A stretch of 64,000 nt of DNA, taken from contig JAOTOM010005186.1 in the NCBI GenBank assembly GCA_034440615.1, forward strand, positions 2,222,501 through 2,286,500, in the 5' to 3' direction. A program made the position numbers and the translations under genes. The notes under the pieces are model-generated. The model was not told the DNA's origin and searched no databases. It worked only from the letters and a program-made list of their open reading frames with translations. The stretch comes from Ashinkailepas kermadecensis. Its lineage: Eukaryota > Arthropoda > Thecostraca > Neolepadidae. Positions 1 through 10,911 of this stretch are shown here, one piece after another (the stretch's first letter is position 1; every line of letters begins with the position of its first letter).

Positions 1-125
1 CGTTCGTAGAAAAATAGTTTCCGAACGATCCCTACACCCATAGCTGTCCAAGCCGGTGGATTTTTCAATGGATGACTTTTATGTCGCTTCATTGAGTCAG
101 TTTTCTGGATTTGCCAGTGACTCTT

Positions 126-900
126 GTGCATACCTACATGTCTTACATCCTGGTAGAATTAAGCACAGCATAAATATGTGCATCTTTGCGTCATTTTATT
201 ACGCTTATAATTGTTCAACGCAGGTCATTTATGGCTTCGCTTTCTACTTGGTCCGTTTCACTTTTTCCATCTGATTTTATTCCTTTTAACTTCTATTTCT
301 TTGACTTTTTGTTATTTTGACTTATGGTCTGTTGGGTTTTTATTGCTCCGACCTTTATGCTTTCGACTTTTAGTCCGTTTGACATATTGTTCCATATGAC
401 TCTTAACCATTCGAATTTTTTACCTTCAACTTTTGCCCTTTTTACATTTTGTATATTCACTTTTATCGTTTTGACTTTTATCCATTTAACTTACGACTTT
501 TTGTCCTTCGACTTCTCGTCTTTCGACTTTCATCCATCTAACTTTCATCCCTTTCGACTTTTTGTCCTTCGACTTCCTGTCTTCCGACTTTTTCCCTCGA
601 ATCGCTTTCATCACCACATTCTTTCAATTATCTTTGAATTGGGCAAATTTTCGTTCAAAGTGAAAGGTTTATGGTGGAGCTCGACGATGCCGGTCCAGCC
701 ACCCTCGGCTACAGGTGAGCCAGCCAGCCGACAGTTACGTGGTTTTGACGGCGTGCCACGTGACTTGCTCGTCCCGAGACCAGGCGGCCGATGACAATCC
801 GATAGAGGGAGCCGCGCTGAGCGGCTATATGCGGCGTGAACTGAGCAGGAAGGCGGCGTGAACGGTGGGTTAAGAAGAATAGTGACACAGTGGGGCACCT
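126..900. repeat. 775-bp tandem duplication, copy 1
   Basis: This block is repeated almost exactly by the next 775 bases. Its first 400 bases are pyrimidine-rich and built from degenerate TTTGACTTTT / CCTTCGACTTC words. Its last 250 bases are ordinary GC-balanced sequence containing a short open segment (ATG at 671) that ends in a good splice-donor consensus (ACAG|GTGAGC near 711). No protein family is recognised. The high identity of the copies suggests a recent duplication. Confidence 0.85.
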
Positions 901-1675
901 GTGCATACCTACACGTCTTACATCCTGGTAGAATTAAGCACAGCATAAATATGTGCATGTTTGCGTAATTTTATTACGCTTATAATTGTTCAACGCAGGC
1001 AATTTATGGTTTCGCTTTCGATTCCGTCCGTTTCACTTTTTCCATCTGATTTTATCCCTTTGACTTCTATTTCTTTGACTTTTTGTTATTTTGACTTATG
1101 GTCTGTTGGGTTTTTATTGCTCCGACCTTTATGCTTTCGACTTTTAGTCCGTTTGACATATTGTTCCATATCACTCTTAACCCTTCACATTTTTTACCTT
1201 CAACTTTTGCCCCTTTGACATTTTGTATATTCACTTTTATCGTTTTGACTTTTATCCATTTAACTTACGACTTTTTGTCCTTCGACTTCTCGTCTTTCGA
1301 CTTTCATCCATCTAACTTTCATCCCTTTCGACTTTTTGTCCTTCGACTTCCTGTCTTCCGACTTTTTCCCTCGAATCGCTTTCATCACCACATTCTTTCA
1401 ATTATCTTTGAATTGGGCAAATTTTCGTTCAAAGTGAAAGGTTTATGGTGGAGCTCGACGATGCCGGTCCAGCCACCCTCGGCTACAGGTGAGCCAGCCA
1501 GCCGACAGTTACGTGGTTTTGACGGCGTGCCACGTGACTTGCTCGTCCCGAGACCAGGCGGCCGATGACAATCCGACAGAGGGAGCCGCGCTGAGCGGCT
1601 ATATGCGGCGTGAACTGAGCGGGAATGCGGCGTGAACGGTGGGTTAAGAACAATCGTGACACAGTGGGGCACCTG
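901..1675. repeat. 775-bp tandem duplication, copy 2
   Basis: Second copy of the preceding unit, differing by scattered substitutions. It keeps the pyrimidine-rich half, the ATG-led open segment (ATG at 1445) and the donor-like ACAG|GTGAGC. It ends at the shared phrase GACACAGTGGGGCACCTGTG, after which the two copies diverge. Confidence 0.85.
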
Positions 1676-2785
1676 TGGAAAGTTGACAACTCGGAATTTC
1701 AGGTTGAGATAAGTGCACCATATTCTCAGACAATCCCGATTTTAACGTGATCGCAGCTAGTTTCGGCTGAACTGGACTGGTCTCCACTGCACATATGCGA
1801 AATTGCAGGTACGATTTCCACAATCGAAATCCGCTGGAAAATATGGAGCACGCATTCATGCACTTCCACGCAACTTGAACGCAGTAGGGTGCAAACTCTA
1901 GATGATCGCCTGGAGAGCCCGATTGCGATTGGTTCACACGTACCTGTCGCCGCATGGTGCTGCATCATGTGCCTGCAGAATGTGGAGCCATTGCCCATCC
2001 GCCACGGCAATGAATCTCAAGGGGCCTCATATAGATTAGTGCTAGTGGTCAAGGCCTGAGGTCCCTCAAGCGCATGGCTGAACCGAATGAAGGTTTTTGT
2101 TGATTAATCTAATTGAGAATGTTTTTTCTCTCGAGATTTCAATATTTTTCAAGGCGTGTCGTGCAAATGGGAAGAAGGCAGTGATTGCATTTGGTGATAC
2201 ACAGCAGAACGTCGCAAATAACTGCAACTACTGCGTAGTACAAATAACATAACTAGTGACAAGTTCCTTTATGCAATGGAGGTGAATTCTCCCCAGTCTT
2301 CGAATTACAGCACACGTTTGATGACACGAATACAAATCTACGAATGTCCTAACGAGCGCATATATTTTATCATTAAGAATTTCGGCAGATTCAGTCTTCT
2401 CCTGGGCACGTAGTGATTAACATAAGTTATACTAAAAAAAAATTAATCGCTCGAGGGTGCGTCAGATCATTTGTCAAGCTAGGCCAGTTCAGGCCAGGTC
2501 AGGTCAGGCCACACCACAAATACACATACACTTCGATGACCTACAGTGGGCACCAGGGGACCTCCGGGTGGGTGCCTGTTAGGGGCACCTTCCTGTCACC
2601 GCGACAGCCTGCACAAAGACATAAAGAGATCAGTGCAACCATGAGCCACATGGGCCCTTCTTGGTTGCACTCTGGACACTGAACCAGTTGCCCACCAAAT
2701 CCGTCGATCAGCCCTCCCTGGAATACCGAAAAGCAAGCCCTCTATTCCTATAATGATTGTCTATGCTGAGCACCGCCCAGTTTTG
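1676..2785. other. No gene recognised
   Basis: Mixed-composition sequence without a convincing exon, RNA gene or tandem array. A short run of AGGCCAGGTCAGG-like words lies near 2480-2510. It may be intergenic, or 5' flank or intron of the Awh gene, whose 5' exon is not identified. Confidence 0.5.
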
Positions 2786-2789
2786 TCCA

Positions 2790-3160
2790 TCGGCTCGGCC
2801 ACCTACCAGCCACCCGGACGTCTCCAGGACCGAGTCGCTATTGACGCGGTGTTCGACCTCGGCGGCCGCGTCGTGAACCGGCCGCCGCCTGCCGCCCGCC
2901 TGTGACGGAGCGCTTCCTTTCGCGCCGTCCGACCGTTTAAATTCATGACGGCTCGGCGCGGTCGGCCAGCACGGGGCCGCGTGGTGCCGGCGACCGCACC
3001 CGGCGCGCCGGCTCTTTCATCCCGCCGGCGGGCGGCGCGCCAACCGGCCGGCCGCGGCTTTGTGTCGCCGCCGGGCGCGGCCCAAGCCGAGCCGGCTCGC
3101 GTCGACACGGTTCTGATGGATCAGCGACAGACGGCAAAAACGATGACGTAATAATGAAGC
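2790..3160. promoter_or_regulatory. CpG-rich block, possible promoter or 5' exon region
   Basis: A sharply GC- and CpG-rich stretch (many GGCCG, CGGCGG and GGCGCGCC words) stands out from AT-richer flanks. It lies upstream of the first recognised Awh exon on the same strand, so it could hold the Awh promoter or untranslated first exon. A short open frame (2945-3151) has no recognisable domain. No TATA box or initiator could be assigned, so promoter function is inferred only from composition and position. Confidence 0.35.
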
Positions 3161-3715
3161 TGTGAGAGAGGTGACGAGGTCGCCGGTGACTCTCTCGAGA
3201 ATTTCCACCTCTTTGTGTGAGCGTGATGGAGTGTGAGCACCGAGAAGAATCGGATATTTGAATGGGGAAGGAAACATGGGACAGGGGAGACCGAACGCCT
3301 CAGAGGAAGGTGAGGAAGGACATGCTGTGGATAGCGGGTCCGCCCAGCGACGACGCTTCCCCGGAATGTGTTCGTACGAAAGGGGCAGGTGAATTCAACG
3401 TAAGGTAAGGGATAAATAAATAGGTTGATTTCATCACATTAACAGTGGGAGGAACAGCTGCAAATTGCGATGAAATGCAGTGCAGTGACACAGTTAAGAA
3501 CAGTGAAAAGATGCTAGTTGCCAAATCAAGTGGCATAGACATTGAACGACTTATTGTGTGGATTATGAACAGGGTCTAGAGTTGCATCTCCTCATATTTG
3601 GAAAGGCATGCAAATATGTTTTAGACCACGCGACATTTCACAACAAGTGCAAGAAATATGTTCAAACATTGAGGTGAGGTGGTGCGTGGTGTGGCACAAT
3701 ATACACCGAAACATT
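3161..3715. other. No gene recognised
   Basis: Unremarkable sequence between the CpG-rich block and the TGTCTG array. No exon, tRNA-like element or tandem structure was seen. Confidence 0.5.
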
Positions 3716-4089
3716 CTGTGTGTGTCTGAGTGTGCGTCTGTCTGTATCTGTCTGCGACTGTTTGTCTGCCTGCGACCGTATCTTCCTGTGACCACCTGTC
3801 TGTCTGTGTGCCACAGCCGGGGCTTGGCTGTCTTTGTCTCTCTGTCTGTGTCTGTCTGTCTGTCTGTCTCATGTGTCCATGTGTGCCTGACTGTATGTGA
3901 TTGTGCCTGCCTGCATGTCTGCCTACTGTGTGTTCCTGTCTCACTCTGCCTGTGTCTGTCTCAGCCTGTCTATCCGCCCTTGGCTGTATGTCTGCCCGTC
4001 ACGGGCGTAGTCTGACTGTCTGTCTGTTTCTGTCCGTGTCTGTCTGTTTTTTTCTCTCGTTTGTTTCTAATTGTCTGTGTCTGTTTGTT

Positions 4090-4235
4090 CATGGGCGAGC
4101 CAGGATTTTCTTAAGGGGGACTCGACCCAAAAAAATGTGATGAAACAGAGGCCCTATCGGCGTGCGAAGTGCGCCGAAAATTGATGGTTTTGCTTGCGGA
4201 ATATCTAAAAAAAATATCTTGTTTGATCTGGCTGT
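4090..4235 (+). repeat. Dispersed repeat, copy A
   Basis: A block starting GAGCCAGGATTTTCTTAAGG, followed by AAAAAAATGTGATGAAAC, a GCGCC word and a TTTTGCTT word, interrupts the TGTCTG array. A clearly related copy lies at 20930-21065 on the same strand. It is probably a fragment of an interspersed transposable element; the family was not identified. Confidence 0.65.
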
Positions 4236-5190
4236 CTGTGACTGTGCCCGTTCGCCCGTCTAAATCTGCATGTGTACACCGTATGCCTATGACTGGCAGT
4301 GTCAGTATGTGTAGGTCTGTGTCTGTATGTATATGTACGTGACTGTGTATATCTGTTAGGCCGTGATTGACCATGTGTCTGTCCGTCGCAGTCAGAGTCG
4401 GCCGTGTGTTTGTGTTTGTGTCCATCTGTTTTGTCTGTTGTGTCGGTCCATCTGTGTCTGTCATTGTCTGTCTGTGACCGTGACAGTTTGTCTGCCCGTC
4501 ACAGTCGGGGTCGGCCGTCTGTCTGTGTTCGTGTCCGTCTGTATGTGACTGTCTGTGACTGTCTGTGACTGTCTGTGTCTGTCTGTGTATGTCTGTATCT
4601 GTCTGTGTCCGTCTGTGACCGTGACAGTTTGTATGTGATTGTCTGTGTCTGTTTGCGTCGTCTGTGTCTGTGTCTGCCTGTGTCTGCCTATGTCTGTCTG
4701 TGTCTGTCTGTGTCTGTCTGTGTCTGTCTGTGTCTGTCTGTGCCTGTCTGTGTCTGTCAGTGTCCGTCTGTGTCTGTCTGTGGCTGTCTGTGTCTCTCAG
4801 TGTCCGTCTGTGACCGTGACAGTTTGTCTGCCCGTCACAGTCGGAGCCGGCCGTCTGTCTGTGTCTGTATGTGTCTGTATGTGTCTGTCTGTGCCTGTCT
4901 GCGTCTGTTTGTGTCTGTTAGTGTCCGTCTGTCTATGTCTGTCTGTGTCTGTCTGTGTCTGTATGTGTCTATCTGTGTCTGTCTGTGTCTGTCTGTAACT
5001 GTCTGTGACTGTCTGTGACTGTCTGTGTCTGTCTGTATATGTCTGTGTCTGTCTGTGCCTGTCTGTGTCTGTCAGTGTCCGTCTGTGTCTGTCTGTGGCT
5101 GTCTGTGTCTCTCAGTGTCCGTCTGTGACCGTGACAGTTTGTCTGCCCGTCACAGTCTGAGCCGGCCGTCTGTCTGTGTCTGTATGTGTC

Positions 5191-5320
5191 TTTATGTGTC
5201 TTTATGTGTCTTTATGTGTCTTTATGTGTCTTTATGTGTCTTTATGTGTCTTTATGTGTCTTTATGTGTCTTTATGTGTCTTTATGTGTCTTTATGTGTC
5301 TTTATGTGTCTTTATGTGTC
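5191..5320 (+). repeat. Pure 10-bp sub-array (TTTATGTGTC)13
   Basis: Thirteen perfect copies of TTTATGTGTC lie inside the larger TGTCTG array. Perfect copies inside a degenerate array indicate a very recent local expansion. Confidence 0.95.
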
Positions 5321-6351
5321 TATCTGTGTCTGTCTGTGTCTGTCTGTAACTGTCTGTGACTGTCTGTGACTGTCTGTGTCTGTCTGTATATGTCTGTGTC
5401 TGTCTGTGCCTGTCTGTGTCTGTCAGTGTCCGTCTGTGTCTGTCTGTGGCTGTCTGTGTCTCTCAGTGTCCGTCTGTGACCGTGACAGTTTGTCTGCCCG
5501 TCACAGTCTGAGCCGGCCGTCTGTCTGTGTCTGTATGTGTCTGTATGTGTCTGTATGTGTCTGTCTGTGTCTGTCTGTGTCTGTCTGTGTCTGTCAGTGT
5601 CCGTCTGTATGTGTCTGTCTGTGTCTGTCTGTGGCTGTCTGTGTCTCTCAGTGTCCGTCTGTGACCGTGACAGTTTGTCTGCCCGTCACAGTCTGAGCCG
5701 GCCGTCTGTGTCATGTGTCTGTCTGTGTCTGTCTGTGTCTGTCTGTGTCTGTCTGTGTCTGTCTGTGTCTGTCTGTGTCTGTCTGTGTCTGTCTGTGTCT
5801 GTCAGTGTCCGTCTGTATGTGTCTGTCTGTGTCTGTCTGTGTCTGTCAGTGTCCGTCTGTGACCGTGACAGTTTGTCTGCCCGTCACAGTCGGAGCCGGC
5901 CGTCTGTCTGTGACTGTCTGTGTCCGTCTGTGACCGTGGCAGTTTGTCTGTCTGTGACTGTGTCTGTCTGTGTCTGTCAGTGTCCGTCTGTGACCGTGAC
6001 AGTTTGTCTGCCCGTCACAGTCGGAGCCGGCCGTCTGTCTGTGACTGTCTGTGTCTGTCTGTGTCTGTCAGTGTCCGTCTGTGACCGTGACAGTTTGTCT
6101 GTATGTGACTGTGTCTGCCTGTGTCTGTCAGTGTCCGTCTGTGACCGTGACAGTTTGTCTGTCTGTGACTGTGTCTGCCTGCGTCTGTCAGCGTCCGTCT
6201 GTGACCGTGGCAGTTTGTCTATCTGTGACTGTGTCTGTCTGTGTCTGTCAGTGTCCGTCTGTGACCGTGACAGTTTGTCTGTATGTGACTGTGTCTGCCT
6301 GTGTCTGTCAGTGTCCGTCTGTGACCGTGACAGTTTGTCTGCCCGTCACAG

Positions 6352-6533
6352 TCGGAGCCGGCCGTCTGCGTGGCGTGCCACGACGCCATCGGAGACCGCT
6401 ACCTGCTGCAGGTGAACGATGCCAGCTGGCACGTCACCTGTCTGCGCTGCTCCGTCTGCCTCAGCTCGCTGGAGCAGCACCAGTCCTGCTTCATCAAGGG
6501 CGACGACGTGTTCTGCAGAGATGACTACATCAA
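6352..6533 (+). CDS. Awh: Awh/Lhx6-8 exon encoding LIM domain 1
   Basis: Internal exon of a LIM-homeodomain transcription factor. It starts after the acceptor CCCGTCACAG in phase 0 and ends at AA|GTGAGT (phase 2). The translation holds a complete LIM zinc-finger pair: CVAC, then DRYLLQVNDASWHVTC, LRCSVC, CFIKGDDVFCRDDYIK. The zinc-ligand spacing and the DRYLL..WHV..LRCSVC signature match Arrowhead and vertebrate LHX6/LHX8 rather than other LIM-homeobox classes. LIM1 of these proteins binds cofactors such as the LDB/Chip family in the nucleus. The 5' exon carrying the start codon was not found. The upstream edge is fused to a tandem array that repeats this splice acceptor. Confidence 0.9.
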
Positions 6534-7073
6534 GTGAGTCGTGACGTCTCGCTAACATGGAATGGTGTGACTGCACACTACTCCATACGGCGGCGGAAGC
6601 ACTGTGACGCACTAAATGCGAGTTGATATGCGGCTGAAGCTGACCACTTGATCACTAAGTAGGGAGAGGAGCTCTCCAGTGTCGGAACACACAACAATGG
6701 CCGAATTGGCAGACTTTAGACGAAGTTGGGGCATAAAGAGTGGAGACCAAGTTGCGAGATGGAAATGCACTGCTACGCATATTAACAAAGTATATATAAA
6801 CAGCCTGGGGCGATGACAAAAATATAAACAGTCTCGCGTGAAGTGAATGCGTTTGCTGGTGATTATTCGGGTTATTGTTTACGGCGTAAGTTGTTGTATT
6901 TGGATCGCTATATCTAACTTGACGTGTTATTGAAAAATATGCGTGTTGCCTGGAAAGAAGAACCAAAGCCATCCACAATATCGTCCAATGGTTTGCCATG
7001 GCGGAGCCCCTGCACATGACAGCAGCCCAGGTGACTGTCCGATCTCCAACGCAGCACTCGGTATCTCCGACAG
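6534..7073 (+). other. Awh intron between LIM1 and LIM2 exons
   Basis: A 540-bp intron bounded by GTGAGT and the acceptor TATCTCCGACAG. No repeat family or RNA gene was recognised inside it. Open frames on either strand here are chance or extend from the neighbouring exons. Confidence 0.75.
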
Positions 7074-7291
7074 GTCGTTCAGCGTGTCGTGCTCCAAGTG
7101 CACGCGCTGTATCACCGCCTCGGACTGGGTGCGCCGCGCCCGGGACAACGTCTACCACCTGGCCTGCTTCGCCTGCGACGCCTGCAAGCGCCAGCTGAGC
7201 ACCGGCGAGGAGTTCGGCCTGCACGACAACCGTGTGCTCTGCAAGGCGCACTACCAGGAGATGCTGGACGGCGGCTGCACCAGCAACGACG
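7074..7291 (+). CDS. Awh: Awh/Lhx6-8 exon encoding LIM domain 2
   Basis: The exon begins with one base that completes the Lys codon split from the LIM1 exon and ends at GACG|GTCAGT in phase 1. It encodes [18 protein letters not shown], then [23 protein letters not shown] and [10 protein letters not shown]. The ASDWVRRAR and [11 protein letters not shown] signatures are diagnostic of the Arrowhead/LHX6/LHX8 group. The residues after the domain (about GGCTSND) correspond to the short linker to the homeodomain. The phase matches both neighbouring exons, so LIM1, LIM2 and homeodomain exons form one + strand transcript. Third-position GC is high, as in all convincing exons of the window. Confidence 0.93.
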
Positions 7292-7332
7292 GTCAGTGCC
7301 GCCGCCGGCGTGGTCCGCTTCACCTGAGCACG

Positions 7333-7495
7333 GGGATGGCCGAGTGGTTAGAGCGTTGGACTCTGGATACAAAGGTCCCGGGTTCGGCGCTCGCACCGCT
7401 CGGACATTTCCCAACCCCGCGGCCCACCGGCGAAACAGAGCGGGCGACGCAGATCAGCAGATTGCATAGATTCTGTTGTCAACCACGCAAATAAA
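7333..7495 (+). repeat. tRNA-derived SINE in Awh intron
   Basis: A tRNA-like head has an A box (TGGCCGAGTGGTTAG) and, 30 bases on, a B-box-like GGGTTCGGCGCTC, the layout of an internal RNA polymerase III promoter. The GGCCGAGTGG...GTTGGACTC words recall tRNA-Ser/Leu. A non-tRNA body follows and ends in CAAATAAAAAGG. The arms do not form a clean cloverleaf, so this is a SINE or tRNA pseudogene. No convincing target-site duplication was seen. Confidence 0.7.
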
Positions 7496-7629
7496 AAGGT
7501 CCATTTTACCTCATCAAATATCCGGAGGAATTAGGCTCAACACCTATGGACAAAAATATAGCAAAACACCATCACCCCATAAAAAGCACAACGATTATCT
7601 CCAGTTCAAGGAGATAACGAACGGGAATT

Positions 7630-8010
7630 AACGCGTATGTCACGCTCGGGTCCCTCTTCCGCGTCGGACCACCCTCTGCAGGCCCTCGCCGGTCAGTCCC
7701 CCCACTCGGGCACGTGCCGCACGTGCATCGCACCGACCACTCCACACCCGAGCATACGCGCCGACGCATTCCTGCGCGCGCCTCCCGCCAGTGGCATCGT
7801 GACGCACTGCGGCCTGTAATTGGAAATTGGAAATGGCGCCACGAGTGGCTGGCGGCAGTCGTTAATGTAGCATGTTTTGGCGGCGGCGCGTGCGCGTAAA
7901 GAGCGGCTGATGAGCCGAGAGGCGCGCCGCCGCGCTGGCCGGCCCATTGATGGTCGCACGAGTGGAAACTGGGCGGCCGGCCGGCCGGGCGAGCGCGGAT
8001 TTGGCCGTCG
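7630..8010. promoter_or_regulatory. CpG-rich intronic block in Awh
   Basis: GC-rich segment within the LIM2-homeodomain intron with GGCGGC and GGCCGGCC words and no tandem unit. No exon could be joined in phase with the Awh exons. It could be an intronic regulatory element or an alternative promoter; composition is the only evidence. Confidence 0.25.
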
Positions 8011-9515
8011 AGTGGGCCGCTTTGAGCCCGGCCAGGTCTCAATCAAAGGATCACGGTGTATGGGAGTAGTTGTCGGCGCTTTGTGTGGGTACAGCGCGTC
8101 AGACAGACAGAGCGGGCGGGATGAGCGGGACCGACTGAAGGGGTAAACAGCGGCCGGATCAAGCCGGCGGTGGTTGTTGTGGTTGGTGACGTTTTTTTGC
8201 GGTGGTCGTAGCCAGTACGCCCAGGACGTTCGAGGACAATGCATGGGCTTACATGTCGAAATAGACCAATTTGTGATCTCGTAGTAGACTAATGAACGAG
8301 GGATAAGCCTCTCCACACGATCACGCTCTGGTGCATCCTTTTTTATTTCTATATCCAAATAACAAATGTGAGGGCGGTGAAAGAACACGATAGCGTACAC
8401 CACCGAGCAGCACGGTTTTATTTACCCGACAGTTAGCGAAGTACAAGGCAGGGAACCGCGAGGTGAAAGTAATCGCCGGGCGGATGAACTTGCCACACAA
8501 GGAGTATTTAGTCGTGAGCTCACGCGAGTTTGCATCCGGTCGTTGGGGGCATGCCGCTGTTGATTGTGGGTGGAAGGCGGTGGTAGACCTGTCGGCGAAC
8601 CAACTACCCACCAGCGCTGATGCTGACCACGCAGTTGCCGTGACAGTCGTCCAGTCCGCTAGTGTTGTCCTAGGCGGCAGCAGCGCTGGTGTCCCCGCCC
8701 ATGATGGTGGGCCGATTCCCAACCAAGCAGCATTATCAGGCAGAGCGTTTGGACAGTCAAAATCTCTAGACAACGTCAAATTTAGGCCGTCAAGCCCTGT
8801 TTCGGAGACGTTTTCAACAACACGAGTAGTATCGATGTCATTGTTCTTTTTGTCATAGGAATGAACACTCTGGGCTCTGCTTGTGACTGCTGGGCATGCA
8901 TTTCGGGACATCCGCTGACATTTACCTTACCTAGCGGCAAACCAACTATCCGTGGCAATTACGCAGCCAAACATGAACCAATCCTAGGGCAAACAGCAAG
9001 CCAAACAGAGTTCCAAACGACAACTGCCTGCAGCGAGTGAGGGCCGGGGAACGGGACAGTTCCCACAGATGGAGAAGTCGTCACCAGTTTATTGCAGTTA
9101 TACACCAGTCCGTTCAGTTGTATACCAATTATTACCAGTTCGTCACCAGTGATATGCTAGTTTAAGGGAAAGTACCGTCACCAGTTACTGACCGCATCAA
9201 CGTCCTCCTGATCGTTCTGACCTCTCATTCAATCCCGCCCTTGTCCCGTTGGCCGCTCATCCTACCCCGCCCTACAAGCACTGGCCTCTCGTACTTTCCC
9301 ACATCTCGTGTAGCATCAGCTATTGTCCTACCCTGATTCTCTGTCCGACACTGATCCATGAGTGGAGACTCCGGCGTAGACCTCCCCATTCTTCACTGCT
9401 CAAAGCAAATCAACATCAGGCCTGTTCACTGCCTGCAGCGTACATAATACATCTTGAACATGAAGTGCATCATGATTCACCGAGATGCACCAAGAGAGGC
9501 ATTCACCGACGCCCT
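8011..9515. other. Awh intron, no feature recognised
   Basis: Remainder of the large LIM2-homeodomain intron. Short degenerate words such as TCACCAGTT recur near 9080-9190. No exon with matching phase and no RNA gene was seen. Confidence 0.5.
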
Positions 9516-9517
9516 GG

Positions 9518-10072
9518 TGCTCGTCTCATCTAACCTCCCATCGCTGACGCCCTGGTGCTCGTCTCACCCAACCTCCCATCACTGGCGCCCTGATGCTCGT
9601 CTCACCCAACCTCCAATCACTGGCGCCCTGGTGCTCGTCTCACCCAACCTCCCATCGCCGACGCCCTGGTGCTCGTCTCACCCAACCTCCAATCACTGGC
9701 GCCCTGGTGCTCGTCTCACTCAACCTCCCATCACTGGCGCCCTGGTGCTCGTCTCACCCAACCTCCCATCGCCGACGCCCTGGTGCTCGTCTCACCCAAC
9801 CTCCCATCACTGGCGCCCTGATGCTCGTCTCACCCAACCTCCAATCACTGGCGCCCTGGTGCTCGTCTCACCCAACCTCCCATCACTGGCGCCCTGGTGC
9901 TCGTCTCACTCAACCTCCCATCACTGGCGCCCTGGTGCTCGTCTCACCCAACCTCCCATCGCCGGCGCCCTGGTGCTCGTCTCACTCAACCTCCCATCAC
10001 TGGCGCCCTGGTGCTCGTCTCACCCAACCTCCCATCGCCGACGCCCTGGTGCTCGTCTCACCCAACCTCCCA
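9518..10072 (+). repeat. 38-bp minisatellite abutting the homeodomain exon
   Basis: About 14-15 copies of a 38-bp unit (CTCACCCAACCTCCCATC, then a CTGGCGCCCTGGTGCTCGT part), with two alternating variants (ATCACTGGCG and ATCGCCGACG). The array ends about 40 bases before the splice acceptor of the Awh homeodomain exon, so its C/T-rich units form the distal polypyrimidine environment of that acceptor. All three + frames stay open through it, which produces long spurious proteins. Confidence 0.93.
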
Positions 10073-10112
10073 TGCCATCCAGCAGCTGATCTTGCTTCGA
10101 CTTGGCCTTCAG

Positions 10113-10346
10113 AGAGCGAGGACGGCAAGTCGGGCGCTCGCCACAAGTCCAAACGGGTTCGGACCACCTTCACCGACGAACAGCTGCAGATCCTGCAGGC
10201 CAACTTCGAGCTGGACTCCAATCCGGACGGCCACGACCTGGAGCGGATCGCGCAGGTCACCGGGCTGACCAAGCGGGTCATCCAGGTGTGGTTCCAGAAC
10301 TCGCGCGCCAGGCAGAAGCGGTACCAGAACGGCATGAAGATCAAAG
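10113..10346 (+). CDS. Awh: Awh/Lhx6-8 exon encoding the homeodomain
   Basis: The exon starts after the acceptor TTGGCCTTCAG in phase 1, matching the end of the LIM2 exon, and ends at AAAG|GTGAGG in phase 1. It encodes a short acidic/Gly linker and a full homeodomain: [37 protein letters not shown], then [18 protein letters not shown] as the DNA-recognition helix. The DSNPDGxDLERIA segment and [10 protein letters not shown] are typical of Arrowhead. The protein is a nuclear transcription factor; in flies Arrowhead acts in imaginal and neural precursor development, and LHX6/8 act in interneuron and craniofacial development. Upstream sequence is the 38-bp minisatellite. Confidence 0.95.
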
Positions 10347-10911
10347 GTGAGGACGCTGCGCCCCGACACTCTCAACAACAGTCGGCATATGTCGGGTGTT
10401 CTGGGCGACATTCTTACAATGTTTGTGTTCAAAGTCACCGAATAGATATACTGGATATAAAAAAGGAAAGGGGTACCACAAATAGCATGTACATCCTCAA
10501 GTGACACTTGCGTCACTTAAGAATGCAAAAGCGTTTTTGGTAATGTTGTACAATGCATTCGACACTTAGGACAACCTTGAGCGTCAAGTCATCATAGGTC
10601 ATGTGCATTTCAATTCTTAGTAATCTATGTGACCGCAACATGGTCCCAGACTTGTTCTCTGTCACGCCTCCCACCTACCTACTTGTTTCTCCTCCCCTTC
10701 CCATGCTCCGCAGACACGGATCAGGTCTGGTCTGGTGATGTCTGGCCAGAAACATTCCTGTTCTCGTCTGGAGCCTTGTGCCTGACCGGGTCTGCTCTGG
10801 TCTGGTCTGGTCAGGTCTGGCCAGTGTATGTGACCGCGACAGTGTTCTGCTCCTCGGAACCGGTTCCAGCATGACCAGCGTTTGTGACGGTGCCAGTGTT
10901 CTGCTCCTCAG
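10347..10911 (+). other. Awh intron with a duplicated 3' splice region
   Basis: A 565-bp intron. Its second half is rich in TCTGGTCTGG words. About 50 bases before the true acceptor (CTGCTCCTCAG) lies a near copy of the acceptor region: GTGACCGCGACAGTGTTCTG before CTCCTCGG, versus GTGACGGTGCCAGTGTTCTG before CTCCTCAG. In the upstream copy the acceptor AG is changed to GG. Confidence 0.6.

Larger units (their letters stand above)
3718..6351 (+). repeat. TGTCTG-type satellite array abutting the Awh LIM1 exon
   Basis: About 2.6 kb built from GTGTCTGTCTGT words, with higher-order units marked by GTGACCGTGACAGTTTG, then CTGCCCGTCACAG, then TCGGAGCCGGCCGTCTG. The last unit merges without a gap into the LIM1 exon: its CCCGTCACAG is the splice acceptor and its TCGGAGCCGGCCGTCTG is the exon start. 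The array is therefore intronic (or 5' to the exon) and carries several copies of the exon's 3' splice site. It is interrupted at about 4090-4235 by a dispersed repeat. Long open frames across it, rich in Ser, Val and Cys, are products of the repeat and not genes. Confidence 0.9.

Noticed and set aside
4575..6415. Long + strand frames rich in Ser, Val and Cys, one nearly 300 codons
   Set aside because: They are translations of the TGTCTG array; the same sequence is open in all + frames and the real exon frame at 6352 is entered by splicing.
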